From Geobacter sp. UBA4074 (GTDB lineage: Bacteria; Desulfobacterota; Desulfuromonadia; Geobacterales; Pseudopelobacteraceae), in assembly GCA_002383415.1 (NCBI GenBank), contig DFYU01000013.1, positions 1 to 13,644 on the forward strand: 13,644 bases of DNA, read 5' to 3'. The position numbers were made by a program, and so were the translations under genes. Numbering within the stretch: the first letter of the stretch is position 1; each line of letters begins with the position of its first letter. Below the pieces are notes generated by a model. It did no database searches, had not been told where the DNA came from, and saw nothing but the letters and a program-made list of their open reading frames with translations. Below are positions 1 to 7,284 of this stretch, in pieces.

Positions 1-105
1 ACCCGGATCATCAAGCTGGGGCAACGTCTGGGTGACGCAGCGCCGCTGTCGGTGATCGAACTGGTTGAGGAAGAGTTGACTCCCAAGGCGAATAAAGCCG
101 CCTAA
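1..105 (+). CDS. C-terminal 34 codons of an unidentified protein (partial)
   Basis: Reading from base 1 in frame gives 34 residues and a TAA stop at 103-105, beginning TRIIKLGQRLGDAAPL and ending in a charged Lys/Ala-rich tail. The strong intrinsic terminator 20 bp after the stop supports this being a genuine gene end. The stretch is too short to identify. A weak likeness to the last strand of a gyrase/topoisomerase IV A-subunit C-terminal repeat (RIIKL followed by a hydrophobic strand) was considered but is not secure. It is transcribed towards, and terminated before, the next gene, which is on the opposite strand. Confidence 0.6.
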   Translation, partial: TRIIKLGQRLGDAAPLSVIELVEEELTPKANKAA

Positions 106-124
106 CACCATTTCATTGCAATCG

Positions 125-162
125 AAAGAGCCCGTCAGCAGTAGCTGTCGGGCTCTTTTTTT
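125..162 (+). terminator. Rho-independent terminator
   Basis: A 10-bp perfect stem, AAAGAGCCCG (125-134) with CGGGCTCTTT (149-158), is extended inside the loop by CAGC/GCTG. It runs into seven T residues (156-162). It ends the plus-strand gene that stops at 105. The stem is symmetric, but on the minus strand it could serve the YaaR-family gene ending at 190 only weakly, because that side has just a short A/T tract. Confidence 0.92.
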
Positions 163-189
163 GTGATCTGTGGCATCTGTGTGTTTGCG

Positions 190-642
190 TCAGGTTACCA
201 GATCAACCACCAGACCCTTGATGCCGATCACCGATGCAGTGATGGCCATGCGGTCCTTCTGTTCACTGATGATCAACTGGTAGAGTTTGTCAGCCTCCTT
301 GTCGATCACGGTGATGATCTCATAGTAGCGCGGGTTCATCGGCGTGCCGCCAATTTTTTCAAGCCGGTAGGCTTCGTTTGAAACCCGTTTCGCCAAGCGG
401 CTCAAAAGTTCTCGGAAACGTTTGAAGTTAGGTACGGTCGGCTCGCGTTCGAGCATCTGTCCAGCAGCATCTATCTCGGTGCGCAGGTCGCTGATATCTC
501 GATCATAGGCAACATTTTCAGCCTGTACGGACGTGAGTTCGGAGGAAAAGAGCGAAAGCAGGCCACTGCCGGCTTTGCGTGCGGCAGGAGTCGGGGTGCT
601 GTTTTTTCTGAGCTGATCCAGAGTCGTGTCGCGGATCTTCAT
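190..642 (-). CDS. YaaR-family (DUF327) protein
   Basis: This encodes a 150-residue soluble, mostly helical protein. The C-terminal third resembles the YaaR/DUF327 family: an amphipathic helix around residues 106-132 (YEIITVIDKEADKL...) followed by an IG-x-IKGLVVDL end at 139-148, which is the family's typical ending. Residues 1-40 are polar and probably disordered. The cellular role of the family is not established. The frame stays open upstream to 891, but the start at 642 is preferred because AAGGA sits 8 nt before this ATG and the upstream extension would run through the divergent promoter region and into the kinase gene. A promoter candidate with TATACT at 680-685 lies about 30 nt upstream. 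The gene is divergent to the NtrY-like kinase. Confidence 0.8.
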   Translation of the reverse strand: MKIRDTTLDQLRKNSTPTPAARKAGSGLLSLFSSELTSVQAENVAYDRDISDLRTEIDAAGQMLEREPTVPNFKRFRELLSRLAKRVSNEAYRLEKIGGTPMNPRYYEIITVIDKEADKLYQLIISEQKDRMAITASVIGIKGLVVDLVT

Positions 643-679
643 CAAGGGGTCCTTGCTACTGTTTGGTCGCTGCGAAGAC

Positions 680-707
680 AGTATATCAGCCGCTTTACGG
701 TTTGCAA
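680..707 (-). promoter_or_regulatory. Candidate promoter of the YaaR-family gene
   Basis: Read on the minus strand, TTGCAA (707-702) is followed by a 16-bp spacer and TGA-TATACT (the -10 box is 685-680), an extended -10 with five of six consensus bases. The predicted start of transcription is near 673, about 30 nt before the ATG at 642. The TTGCAA box is palindromic and is also used by the opposing promoter candidate. This rests on sequence pattern only. Confidence 0.5.
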
Positions 708-729
708 GGCAATCCTGATGTGCTACTGT
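702..729 (+). promoter_or_regulatory. Candidate promoter of the NtrY-like kinase gene
   Basis: TTGCAA (702-707), a 16-bp spacer and TGC-TACTGT (-10 at 724-729, extended -10) face the kinase gene. The predicted start of transcription is near 736, giving a leader of about 35 nt before the ATG at 771. It shares its -35 hexamer with the opposing promoter at identical spacing. The -10 is weaker (four of six bases) than the one on the other side. Confidence 0.4.
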
Positions 730-770
730 TGGCAGCAATATCAGCAGGTGGGTGCGGGGTGATACACGGC

Positions 771-2996
771 ATGCAGTTGAGTGGCCAAGAGCGCAAAAAA
801 CGGGTACGTGAAGCGTCAATAATCGTCTTGGCGATCCTGCTGATCGTGCTGCTGACTGGCGTTGAAATACGCCTGACACAGTTGAGTTCAAACGCGCCGC
901 TTTCCAGCAACGTGGTTATCTTCGGGATGATCAATGTTATCATTCTGCTGGTGGTGCTGCTGGTCTACCTGATCAGCCGCAATATTGTAAAATTACTGGT
1001 AGAAAACCGCTCTAACCCCCTGGCAAAGCGCCTGCGCACCAAATTGGTTATCTCCTTCGTCGGTCTCTCGCTTGTCCCCACTATGTTGTTGTTCTTCGCC
1101 TCGGCCAGCTTTATCACCAATAGCGTGCAAAACTGGTTCAACGTGCAGGTGGAGACATCGCTCAACGAATCCCTGGAGGTGGCGCAGACCTACTACAAGA
1201 CGTCCGCAAGCAACGCACTACTGTTTGCCCGCCGTCTCAGCGAGGTGATCCAGCGCGAACGACTGTTAAATGATGACAGTCTGCCGCGCCTGAAGTCGTT
1301 TGTACGTGAAAAACAGAAAGAATATAACCTGGGCATCGTAGAGGTCTTTTCGTCGCAACGGGAGGAGCTGGTCCGCGCCTCCAACCCTGAGGTGCCCCGT
1401 GCTGAGAATACCAGCCCTAACTCTGAAGATATCAAACAGGCCTTGGCCGGAAAAGAGCTGACCAAGGTCAACTCGGCGGGCAAGGCCGATCTGATTCGCG
1501 GCATTGTGCCGATCTACTCAACCTACAACGATCGAGATGTGGTCGGGGTGGTGGTGGTTAACTACTACGTGCCCCATTCGCTGGTCAGCAAGATGCAGGA
1601 AATCTCATCTTCGTATCAGGAGTTCAGGCGCCTGAAGCTGTTGAAAAGTCCGATCACCAGTGGGTATCTGCTGACCCTGTTTCTGATCGCCTCGGTAATT
1701 GTCTTTCTGTCTTTCTGGATCGGCATTTATCTGGCCAACAGCATGACCAAGCCGATCCAGGAACTGGTGGAGGGGACCCGTGCCGTGGCCGAGGGGGATC
1801 TGGACGTTCGGATCGACGCCGAGGGGGATGACGAGATCGGTATGCTGGTGCGTTCGTTCAACCGCATGGCAGCCGATCTGCGCGCCAAGCAGCGGGCGCT
1901 GAACAGTTCCAACGAAGAGCTGACCCGCATCAACCATGAGATAGAATCCCGGCGTCGCTATATGGAGATCGTGTTGCGAAACGTGGCAGCCGGCGTCATC
2001 TCAGTTGATCAGGTTGGTGCGGTGACCACTATCAACAAGTCTGCCGAACGTCTGCTGCACATCGACACCTCGGCGGTGCTGGGCAAAAACTTCAGGGATG
2101 TGCTGCGGGATGCACATCTGGATATCGTTATGGAATCGTTACGCGATATGGCGGTGACCCGCCAGGATTCCATGACCCGTCAGATCGGCCTGGAGATGCG
2201 TGGTGAACGACGGGTGCTGCAGATGAACCTGACCATGCTGCGGGATGAACAGGGTGAATTTCTCGGATCGGTGCTGGTGCTTGACGATCTGACCCAGATG
2301 ATGAAAGGTCAGCGGATGGCGGCCTGGCGCGAGGTGGCCCGACGGATTGCCCATGAGATCAAGAACCCGTTGACACCGATCCAGCTATCTGCACAGCGGT
2401 TGCGCAAGCGATTCCTTGAGCGGTTCAACAACGACCCGGAGGGGCTTGTCTTTGATGAATGCACCGCCATGATCAGCAAGTCGGTGGATGAGCTCAAGGT
2501 GCTGGTCAACGAGTTTTCAAATTTTGCCCGCATGCCGGCGGTTCAGCCAACCCCTAATGATCTGAACGGTCTTGTGCGTGAGACCTTGACGCTCTATCAG
2601 GAGGCCCATCGCCAGGTCAGTTTTTCCTTTGCCCCTGACGAACAGTTGCCTCCGATCAAGCTGGACCGTGATCAGATCAAGCGGGTGTTGATCAATCTGT
2701 TTGAAAACGCCGTGTCTGCCATGGATGGCAAGGGCAGCGTGACTATCACGACCCGCTACGACGCCGAGCTACGCATGGCGTCCTGCAGCATCGCCGATAC
2801 GGGTCCTGGTATTCCGGCTGAAATGAAGGCGCGCATTTTTGAACCCTACATCTCCACCAAAAAACACGGTACTGGACTGGGGCTGGCCATTGTTGCCAGC
2901 ATTATCAGTGACCACAACGGCTTTATCCGGGTGCGCGATAATCGCCCTCAGGGGGCCTGTTTTGTGATCGAACTGCCGGCCGTCCAGTCGGCCTGA
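771..2996 (+). CDS. ntrY: NtrY-like membrane sensor histidine kinase
   Basis: A 741-residue membrane histidine kinase that should autophosphorylate and pass phosphate to the regulator encoded 16 bp downstream. Domain order: two N-terminal membrane segments (about 16-34 and 48-68), a third (92-114), a periplasmic sensor region of about 180 residues, a fourth segment (298-322), HAMP (about 319-372, with the SMTKPIQEL motif), PAS (about 394-505), and HisKA with the H-box RRIAHEIKNPLTP (His528). The ATPase domain follows, with N-box FENAV (Asn646), DTGPG (676-680) and GTGLGL (700-705). All catalytic motifs are intact. This four-helix plus HAMP-PAS layout is typical of NtrY. The frame extends upstream to 663, but ATG771 has GGGGTGA 8-9 nt upstream and begins a typical charged lead into the first helix. 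The signal is unknown. NtrY is often linked to nitrogen or redox control, but that is not shown here. Confidence 0.88.
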   Translation: MQLSGQERKKRVREASIIVLAILLIVLLTGVEIRLTQLSSNAPLSSNVVIFGMINVIILLVVLLVYLISRNIVKLLVENRSNPLAKRLRTKLVISFVGLSLVPTMLLFFASASFITNSVQNWFNVQVETSLNESLEVAQTYYKTSASNALLFARRLSEVIQRERLLNDDSLPRLKSFVREKQKEYNLGIVEVFSSQREELVRASNPEVPRAENTSPNSEDIKQALAGKELTKVNSAGKADLIRGIVPIYSTYNDRDVVGVVVVNYYVPHSLVSKMQEISSSYQEFRRLKLLKSPITSGYLLTLFLIASVIVFLSFWIGIYLANSMTKPIQELVEGTRAVAEGDLDVRIDAEGDDEIGMLVRSFNRMAADLRAKQRALNSSNEELTRINHEIESRRRYMEIVLRNVAAGVISVDQVGAVTTINKSAERLLHIDTSAVLGKNFRDVLRDAHLDIVMESLRDMAVTRQDSMTRQIGLEMRGERRVLQMNLTMLRDEQGEFLGSVLVLDDLTQMMKGQRMAAWREVARRIAHEIKNPLTPIQLSAQRLRKRFLERFNNDPEGLVFDECTAMISKSVDELKVLVNEFSNFARMPAVQPTPNDLNGLVRETLTLYQEAHRQVSFSFAPDEQLPPIKLDRDQIKRVLINLFENAVSAMDGKGSVTITTRYDAELRMASCSIADTGPGIPAEMKARIFEPYISTKKHGTGLGLAIVASIISDHNGFIRVRDNRPQGACFVIELPAVQSA

Positions 2997-3012
2997 CCGA
3001 GGAGTGTGACGC

Positions 3013-4386
3013 ATGTCTGATCTGATACTGATTGTGGATGACCAAGAGGATATCCGGCGTTCGCTGTCCGGTATTCTGGAAGATGAAGGTTACCAGGTGC
3101 TGACGGCTGACAACGGTAGCGACGCCATCGAGTTGGCCCGAGAAGAGATGCCGGACCTGGTGCTGCTGGATATCTGGATGCCCGGTCTTGACGGCTTGCA
3201 GACTCTGGAACAACTAAAGGCTCTGATGCCTGACTTGACCGTGGTGATGATGTCCGGTCACGGCACCATCGAGACCGCAGTCAAGGCCACCAAGCTGGGT
3301 GCCTACGACTTCGTAGAGAAGCCGTTCTCCCTGGACAAGGTCTTGATCACCATTGCCAATGCCTTGAATTATCAGGAGTTGCGCAGGGAAAACGAGGCCC
3401 TGCGTCTGTCTTCTCATCAGGATCATGAGTTGGTCGGCTCTTCGTCGGCTCTTCAGCAGTTGCGTGAACAGGTGCAGCGTGTTGCGCCAACCGCCACCCC
3501 GGTTCTGATCTGTGGCGAGGCTGGCGTCGGCAAGGAGGTGGTGGCTCGTTCCATCCATCACCACAGTCCACGCAGCGCCAAGCCGTTTATTGTGGTCAAC
3601 TGCTCAGCCATCCCCGGTGAATTACTGGAGGGGGAGCTGTTCGGCTATGAAAAGGGGACCGGCAGCGACGGCAGCAGCCAGCGAAACGGCAAGCTCGACC
3701 TTGCCGACGGTGGCACCATCTTTCTGGATGAGATTCACGAGATGCCCCACAAGCTACAGGGTGTCTTGCTGCATATCCTGCGGGAACATCAGTTTGAGCG
3801 TCCTGGCGGTACCCGTACGGTTCGCGTCAATGCACGGGTGCTCGCCGCTACCTCGGCCAGGCTGGTTGAGCTTGTGGAGCGCGGCCTGTTTAACAACGAC
3901 CTGTTTCAGCTGCTGAATGTGGTGCCGCTGATGGTGCCGCCGCTGCGAGAGAGACGTGATGATATCCAACACCTGGTGCGGCATTTCAGCGCCCAGTTTC
4001 AACGCCGGGAAGGTGGTGCAGCCCGGCAGTTTGATGAACGGGCCTTAAGCCTCTTCAGGGAGTATGGTTGGCCCGGTAACGCCAGAGAGTTGAAAAATAC
4101 CGTCGAGCGGGCTCTGATCATGTCCAGTCAGGCGGTGATAATGGCTGAGGATGTCCCATTGCTGCAGGCTGGCGACGCCCACCACCACCTGCCCGAGCGA
4201 GGCAGTGCGGATGGCCTTACCAGCTTCCATAGCGCCAAGGAACGGTTTGAGCGTCAATTCCTGCAGGAACAGCTTGCGCTGCACCGCTGGGATATTGATG
4301 CAACCGCCCGAGCCATCGATCTGGAACGGACCCAGTTGCAGCGCAAGCTGCTGCAGTATGGGATGAACCCTGCGGAGCATACCTGA
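3013..4386 (+). CDS. ntrX: NtrX-like response regulator with degenerate sigma-54 AAA+ domain
   Basis: A 457-residue NtrC/NtrX-type regulator and the probable partner of the upstream kinase. The receiver (1-120) has acidic D9/D10, phosphoacceptor Asp53 (LLDIWMP), Ser81 and Lys103. The AAA+ domain (about 138-370) has Walker A GEAGVGKE (168-175) and Walker B GGTIFLDE (233-240). The C-terminal Fis-type helix-turn-helix is at about 425-450. Several residues that define active sigma-54 activators are altered. GAFTGA is GTGSDG (215-220), the sensor-I Asn is Ser281, and the two Arg-finger positions of the usual FREDLYYRL are Asn294 and Leu300 (FNNDLFQLL). I infer that it binds DNA in a phosphorylation-dependent way but probably does not remodel sigma-54 polymerase by the usual route. 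The start has GAGGAG 8 nt upstream. It forms an operon with the kinase and is followed by a terminator at 4423. Confidence 0.85.
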   Translation: MSDLILIVDDQEDIRRSLSGILEDEGYQVLTADNGSDAIELAREEMPDLVLLDIWMPGLDGLQTLEQLKALMPDLTVVMMSGHGTIETAVKATKLGAYDFVEKPFSLDKVLITIANALNYQELRRENEALRLSSHQDHELVGSSSALQQLREQVQRVAPTATPVLICGEAGVGKEVVARSIHHHSPRSAKPFIVVNCSAIPGELLEGELFGYEKGTGSDGSSQRNGKLDLADGGTIFLDEIHEMPHKLQGVLLHILREHQFERPGGTRTVRVNARVLAATSARLVELVERGLFNNDLFQLLNVVPLMVPPLRERRDDIQHLVRHFSAQFQRREGGAARQFDERALSLFREYGWPGNARELKNTVERALIMSSQAVIMAEDVPLLQAGDAHHHLPERGSADGLTSFHSAKERFERQFLQEQLALHRWDIDATARAIDLERTQLQRKLLQYGMNPAEHT

Positions 4387-4422
4387 GGCTGGTGGGGCAG
4401 TAAAAACTGTGCGACCCAATCG

Positions 4423-4455
4423 GGGGCAGCCGTTATCCGGCTGCCCCTTTGTTTT
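4423..4455 (+). terminator. Rho-independent terminator after the NtrX-like gene
   Basis: A perfect 10-bp stem, GGGGCAGCCG (4423-4432) with CGGCTGCCCC (4438-4447), has a 5-nt loop and is followed by TTTGTTTT. It lies 37 bp after the regulator's stop codon and closes the kinase-regulator operon. Confidence 0.88.
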
Positions 4456-4478
4456 GGTGCGCTAGCTGAGTGAGGGAT

Positions 4479-4510
4479 AAAAAAGGGGGATGCGAAATCG
4501 CATCCCCCTT
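4479..4510 (-). terminator. Rho-independent terminator after gltA
   Basis: A 10-bp stem, GGGGGATGCG (4485-4494) with CGCATCCCCC (4499-4508), has a tetraloop. Read on the minus strand it is followed by six T residues (4484-4479). It lies 27 bp past the gltA stop. Together with the plus-strand terminator at 4423 it insulates the two convergent units. Confidence 0.88.
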
Positions 4511-4536
4511 GGTGTTTCAGGTGCTGCAGGCGGTGC

Positions 4537-5859
4537 TTAGTTACGGCCGCCAGCCTCAGCCCACTTCTCCAGCATAGCAGTGGTAACCGACTTCGGACGC
4601 TCAAGGGCGTAGCCCAGGCCGCGGTCCCAAGTGATGTTAGCCATGCAGCCCAGAGCGCGGCCTACACCGAACAGCACGGTGTAGAAGTCGTACTCGGTCA
4701 GGCCGTAGTACATCTGGATAACGCCGGACTGTGCGTCGACGTTCGGCCAGGGGTTCTTGGTCTTGCCGTGCTCGGTCAGAACGCCAGGAGCAACTTCGAA
4801 GATCTTGGCGATAACCTTGAACAGCGGGTACTCGTTCAGGCCCGGGGTGTTCAGGCAGAACTCACGCTGCGAGGTGTAGCGCGGGTCGGTCTTGCGCAGA
4901 ACGGCGTGGCCGTAGCCGGGGATGACCTGACCGGCATTGAGGGTATCCCACAGAGCAGCTTTGATCAGCTCTTCGGTAGGCTCTACATCCTTGCAGTACT
5001 TCTCCTGGAACTTCAGGGTCCAGTCCAGCACTTCCTGGTTGGCCAGGCCGTGCAGCGGGCCAGCCAGACCGTTCAGGCCAGCAGAGTAGGCATAGTACGG
5101 GTCGGACAGGGCGGAATGCACCAGGTGAGTGGTGTGGGCCGACACGTTGCCGGACTCGTGGTCGGAGTGCAGGATGAAGTACATACGGGCAACGTCCTTG
5201 TACTCTTCCTTCTGGCCGATCATGTGGGCGAAGTTGGCGCCCATGTCCAGGCTCGGGTCGATGGCAATCTGCTTGTCGTTACGGTACTTCAGATTGTAAA
5301 TGAAGGCAGCGATGATCGGGATACGAGCCACGATATCGCTGGCATCTTCGTACACGTACTCCCATGCGGTCATCTTGTTGAACTTGCCGGAGTTGTAGAA
5401 ACCGGCAAACTTGGAGTCCTTCTGCAGTGTCAGCAGAGCAACGGACAGCATGACCATCGGATGGCTGTCGCGGGGCAGGGCGCGAAGGGCGTCGAAAACA
5501 TACTGCGGCACTTGCTGGCGGGTCTTCCACTCGGCAGCGACTTCGGCCACTTGGGCATCGGTCGGTACGTCGCCGGTCAGCAGGAAGTACCAGAAGGATT
5601 CAACAGTCGGATACTTTGAGTTGGGAGCCTTGGGCAGCGCCTCGAAGGTCTCGGGGATGGTCTTGCCGCGGAAACGGATACCTTCCTGGGGATCAAGGTA
5701 GGAGATGTCGGTCACCAGGCAGCGGATGTCGCGGGCGCCGCCGATGCACTGATCGATGGTTACCTCGTCAATCTTGACCTTGCCGAATTCCTTGACCAGA
5801 CGGGTGGTACGGGGACGGTGCTCTTCAATCTTCTGCTTGAGAGTTTCCTTCAGAGTCAT
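4537..5859 (-). CDS. gltA: Citrate synthase, eukaryote-like type
   Basis: A 440-residue citrate synthase that condenses acetyl-CoA with oxaloacetate at the entry of the TCA cycle, which Geobacter-type bacteria use to oxidise acetate. The catalytic set is intact: His270 (AGPLHGLAN), His318 (VIPGYGHAV) and Asp375 (NVDAQSG). Substrate-binding stretches include HSDHESGNVSAHT (231-243) and KTDPRY (323-328). The N-terminal extension, the DHE-x-GNVSAHT block and the length match the mitochondrial-type enzymes rather than the hexameric or short bacterial ones. This form is described for Geobacteraceae. The start is the ATG at 5859 (MTLKETLKQ), with AAAGGAG 8-9 nt upstream. A longer frame to 5889 has no such site. 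Third positions are strongly biased to G/C with a restricted codon set, suggesting high expression. It has its own promoter and terminator. Confidence 0.96.
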   Translation of the reverse strand: MTLKETLKQKIEEHRPRTTRLVKEFGKVKIDEVTIDQCIGGARDIRCLVTDISYLDPQEGIRFRGKTIPETFEALPKAPNSKYPTVESFWYFLLTGDVPTDAQVAEVAAEWKTRQQVPQYVFDALRALPRDSHPMVMLSVALLTLQKDSKFAGFYNSGKFNKMTAWEYVYEDASDIVARIPIIAAFIYNLKYRNDKQIAIDPSLDMGANFAHMIGQKEEYKDVARMYFILHSDHESGNVSAHTTHLVHSALSDPYYAYSAGLNGLAGPLHGLANQEVLDWTLKFQEKYCKDVEPTEELIKAALWDTLNAGQVIPGYGHAVLRKTDPRYTSQREFCLNTPGLNEYPLFKVIAKIFEVAPGVLTEHGKTKNPWPNVDAQSGVIQMYYGLTEYDFYTVLFGVGRALGCMANITWDRGLGYALERPKSVTTAMLEKWAEAGGRN

Positions 5860-5892
5860 GCTTCTTCTCCTTTCAGGATGATAGTGCATTTA

Positions 5893-5904
5893 ATGTTGCA
5901 TCAT
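5893..5904. repeat. Near-palindrome in the gltA leader
   Basis: ATGTTGCATCAT is an inverted repeat of the form ATG-n-TGCA-n-CAT, imperfect only at the two n positions. It lies in the predicted untranslated leader of gltA, 34-45 nt before the start codon. An overlapping GTGCA...TGCAC pair (5884-5888 with 5906-5910) flanks it. It could be a protein site or a weak RNA hairpin. No function can be assigned from sequence. Confidence 0.35.
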
Positions 5905-5934
5905 CTGCACTGGGTTTGCGTGAATGGTTTTGAA

Positions 5935-5943
5935 ATACTGTAT
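5935..5943. promoter_or_regulatory. Candidate operator just downstream of the gltA transcription start
   Basis: ATACTGTAT is a perfect 9-base odd palindrome, directly followed by GTATAC overlap (5940-5945). It lies about 10-17 nt downstream of the predicted gltA transcription start, a typical repressor position. A similar element (GATATACTGTCT on the minus strand, overlapping 677-688) sits over the YaaR/NtrY promoter pair. Geobacter gltA is known to be under transcriptional repression (HgtR has been reported to control central metabolism genes), but I cannot say that this is its site. Confidence 0.35.
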
Positions 5944-5958
5944 ACAAAATTGTGGCCC

Positions 5959-5987
5959 CTTATAGCACCGCCGCGAGCCAATTACAA
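5959..5987 (-). promoter_or_regulatory. Candidate sigma-70 type promoter of gltA
   Basis: On the minus strand, TTGTAA (5987-5982) is followed by a 17-bp spacer and TGC-TATAAG (-10 at 5964-5959). This is an extended -10 with five of six consensus bases at optimal spacing. Transcription would begin near 5952, leaving a leader of about 93 nt before the ATG at 5859. The box lies between the M24 peptidase stop and gltA, so gltA need not depend on read-through. Confidence 0.65.
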
Positions 5988-6013
5988 CAGATTTTTTTAA
6001 CACTCAAACATGA

Positions 6014-7204
6014 TTATAAAATGACCAAGGCGTCGTCGGAGCGGGTCAGCTGTTTGAGCCCTTCGCTGCTCAGGTAGAAGGTGTTTTCGATGCCGACTGC
6101 ACCCTCGCCGGGAAAGACGACTTTGGGTTCAAAGGCCCAGGCCATGCCGATCTGCAGGGTTTGCTCCATAAAGCCCCGTGCGATAAACGGGTATTCGTCG
6201 ATTTCTACTCCCAGGCCATGTCCGATGAAGGAGACCTGGGAACCCTTGGCACCCATAAAGCTGTCGGCGTAGCCCATCTCGCAGGCCAGGGCGTGGCAGC
6301 GTTCATAAAGCTCGCCCCAGGCGATCCCTTCGACCGCCAGTTGCTTCATCAGGTCCTGTACCTTAAGCATGTCGTCGAACCCTTTACGTAGGCGGTCCGA
6401 CAGGCCGCCGATGGCAAAGACTCGGGTCTGGTCCACCAAGTAACCGTCCATATTGCCGGCAAAATCGATGATGATCGGTTCGTTGCGGTCGATCGGTTTG
6501 TAGCTGGCACCCTGACCAAAGCAGGGGGAAGGTCCTACGCCGCCGAAGGGGGTGTCGGTGTAGGCCGGTACGGCACTGTCGCAGCCGGAGAAGGTGTGGC
6601 CGAAAAACATCTCGCCATTGTAGACCCGCATCCGGATCAGGCCCAGGTGGCCATGCTTGCGGGCGACATACTCCAGCTCGGCCGCCAGTTCCAGATCGGT
6701 CATGCCGGCCCGGATTACCTCCTTGGCCCGCTGGTAGACTTTGTCGACCTGGTCGGCGGCGTCCTGCATCAGGTGAATTTCATAGTGGCTCTTGATCATC
6801 CGTACCTGGCGGATCAGCGGTGTGACATCGGTAAAGTCGGCCATCGGCCAGACCTTGCGGTAGCGTTCGAACAGGCCAACCGGCAGCACGTCGAATTCCA
6901 TGCCGATCCGTTTCGGCTCAGGGTAGCCAAAGCTGGCCACCAGGCCGGGGATATCCTTGGGGGAACTGAAGGCCAGCACCTCTTTCAGTCCTGATTCCAT
7001 CCGCGCCCGGGCCGCATCACGGCGTACCAGGTAGAGCGGTTGGCCCTGGACCGGCAGGTAGAGGCAGCCGTTCTGCACGGTGCCGGTAAAATAGAACAGG
7101 TCGGCATTCTGGGTAATGATTGCGGCATCCAGGCCGTTTTCGGCCATCAGGTCCTGCAGGCGTTTGCAGCGGTATTCAAGTTCTACGGCAGGGGTCAGAC
7201 GCAT
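6014..7204 (-). CDS. M24-family metallopeptidase (Xaa-Pro aminopeptidase-like)
   Basis: A 396-residue protein with a creatinase-like N-terminal domain (about 1-135) and a pita-bread M24 catalytic domain (about 140-390). All five dinuclear metal ligands are visible: Asp247 (IIIDFAGN), Asp258 (YLVDQTR), His329 (FIGHGLGVE), Glu359 (AFEPKVV) and Glu373 (GIENTF). It is therefore probably an active cytoplasmic peptidase removing N-terminal residues before proline, or a related M24 hydrolase. The substrate cannot be read from sequence. There is no signal peptide. The ATG at 7204 has AAAGGA 12-13 nt upstream, rather far, and a TAG stop closes the frame shortly above, so no better start is available apart from a CTG 9 nt upstream. 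It diverges from the PrmA-like gene. No terminator is seen between it and gltA. Confidence 0.88.
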   Translation of the reverse strand: MRLTPAVELEYRCKRLQDLMAENGLDAAIITQNADLFYFTGTVQNGCLYLPVQGQPLYLVRRDAARARMESGLKEVLAFSSPKDIPGLVASFGYPEPKRIGMEFDVLPVGLFERYRKVWPMADFTDVTPLIRQVRMIKSHYEIHLMQDAADQVDKVYQRAKEVIRAGMTDLELAAELEYVARKHGHLGLIRMRVYNGEMFFGHTFSGCDSAVPAYTDTPFGGVGPSPCFGQGASYKPIDRNEPIIIDFAGNMDGYLVDQTRVFAIGGLSDRLRKGFDDMLKVQDLMKQLAVEGIAWGELYERCHALACEMGYADSFMGAKGSQVSFIGHGLGVEIDEYPFIARGFMEQTLQIGMAWAFEPKVVFPGEGAVGIENTFYLSSEGLKQLTRSDDALVIL

Positions 7205-7284
7205 GGCGTGCAGTGGTCCTTTCTATGAAAATTCCCGGTCCTGATTGCTGGCAGAAAGATCAGACGCTTGACCTTGCAGCTGGA

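Noticed and set aside
663..770. 36-codon upstream extension of the kinase gene
   Set aside because: It covers the promoter candidates and starts within the other gene's leader. ATG771 has a better ribosome site and gives a normal NtrY N-terminus.
643..891. 83-codon upstream extension of the YaaR-family gene
   Set aside because: It would run through the divergent promoter region and overlap the kinase gene. The internal ATG at 642 has a good ribosome site and matches family length.
3512..3916. 134-codon frame within the NtrX-like gene in another frame
   Set aside because: Its Ser/Cys/Trp-rich composition without a domain, together with the continuous, motif-rich frame of the regulator, makes it a shadow. 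A frameshift in the regulator was considered because of its missing motifs, but the altered residues lie in an uninterrupted frame with correct spacing.
4768..5619. Long 283-codon open frame antisense to gltA
   Set aside because: It is the complement of a strongly GC3-biased, highly conserved citrate synthase gene. No ribosome site or recognisable domain was seen, so it is a codon-bias shadow.
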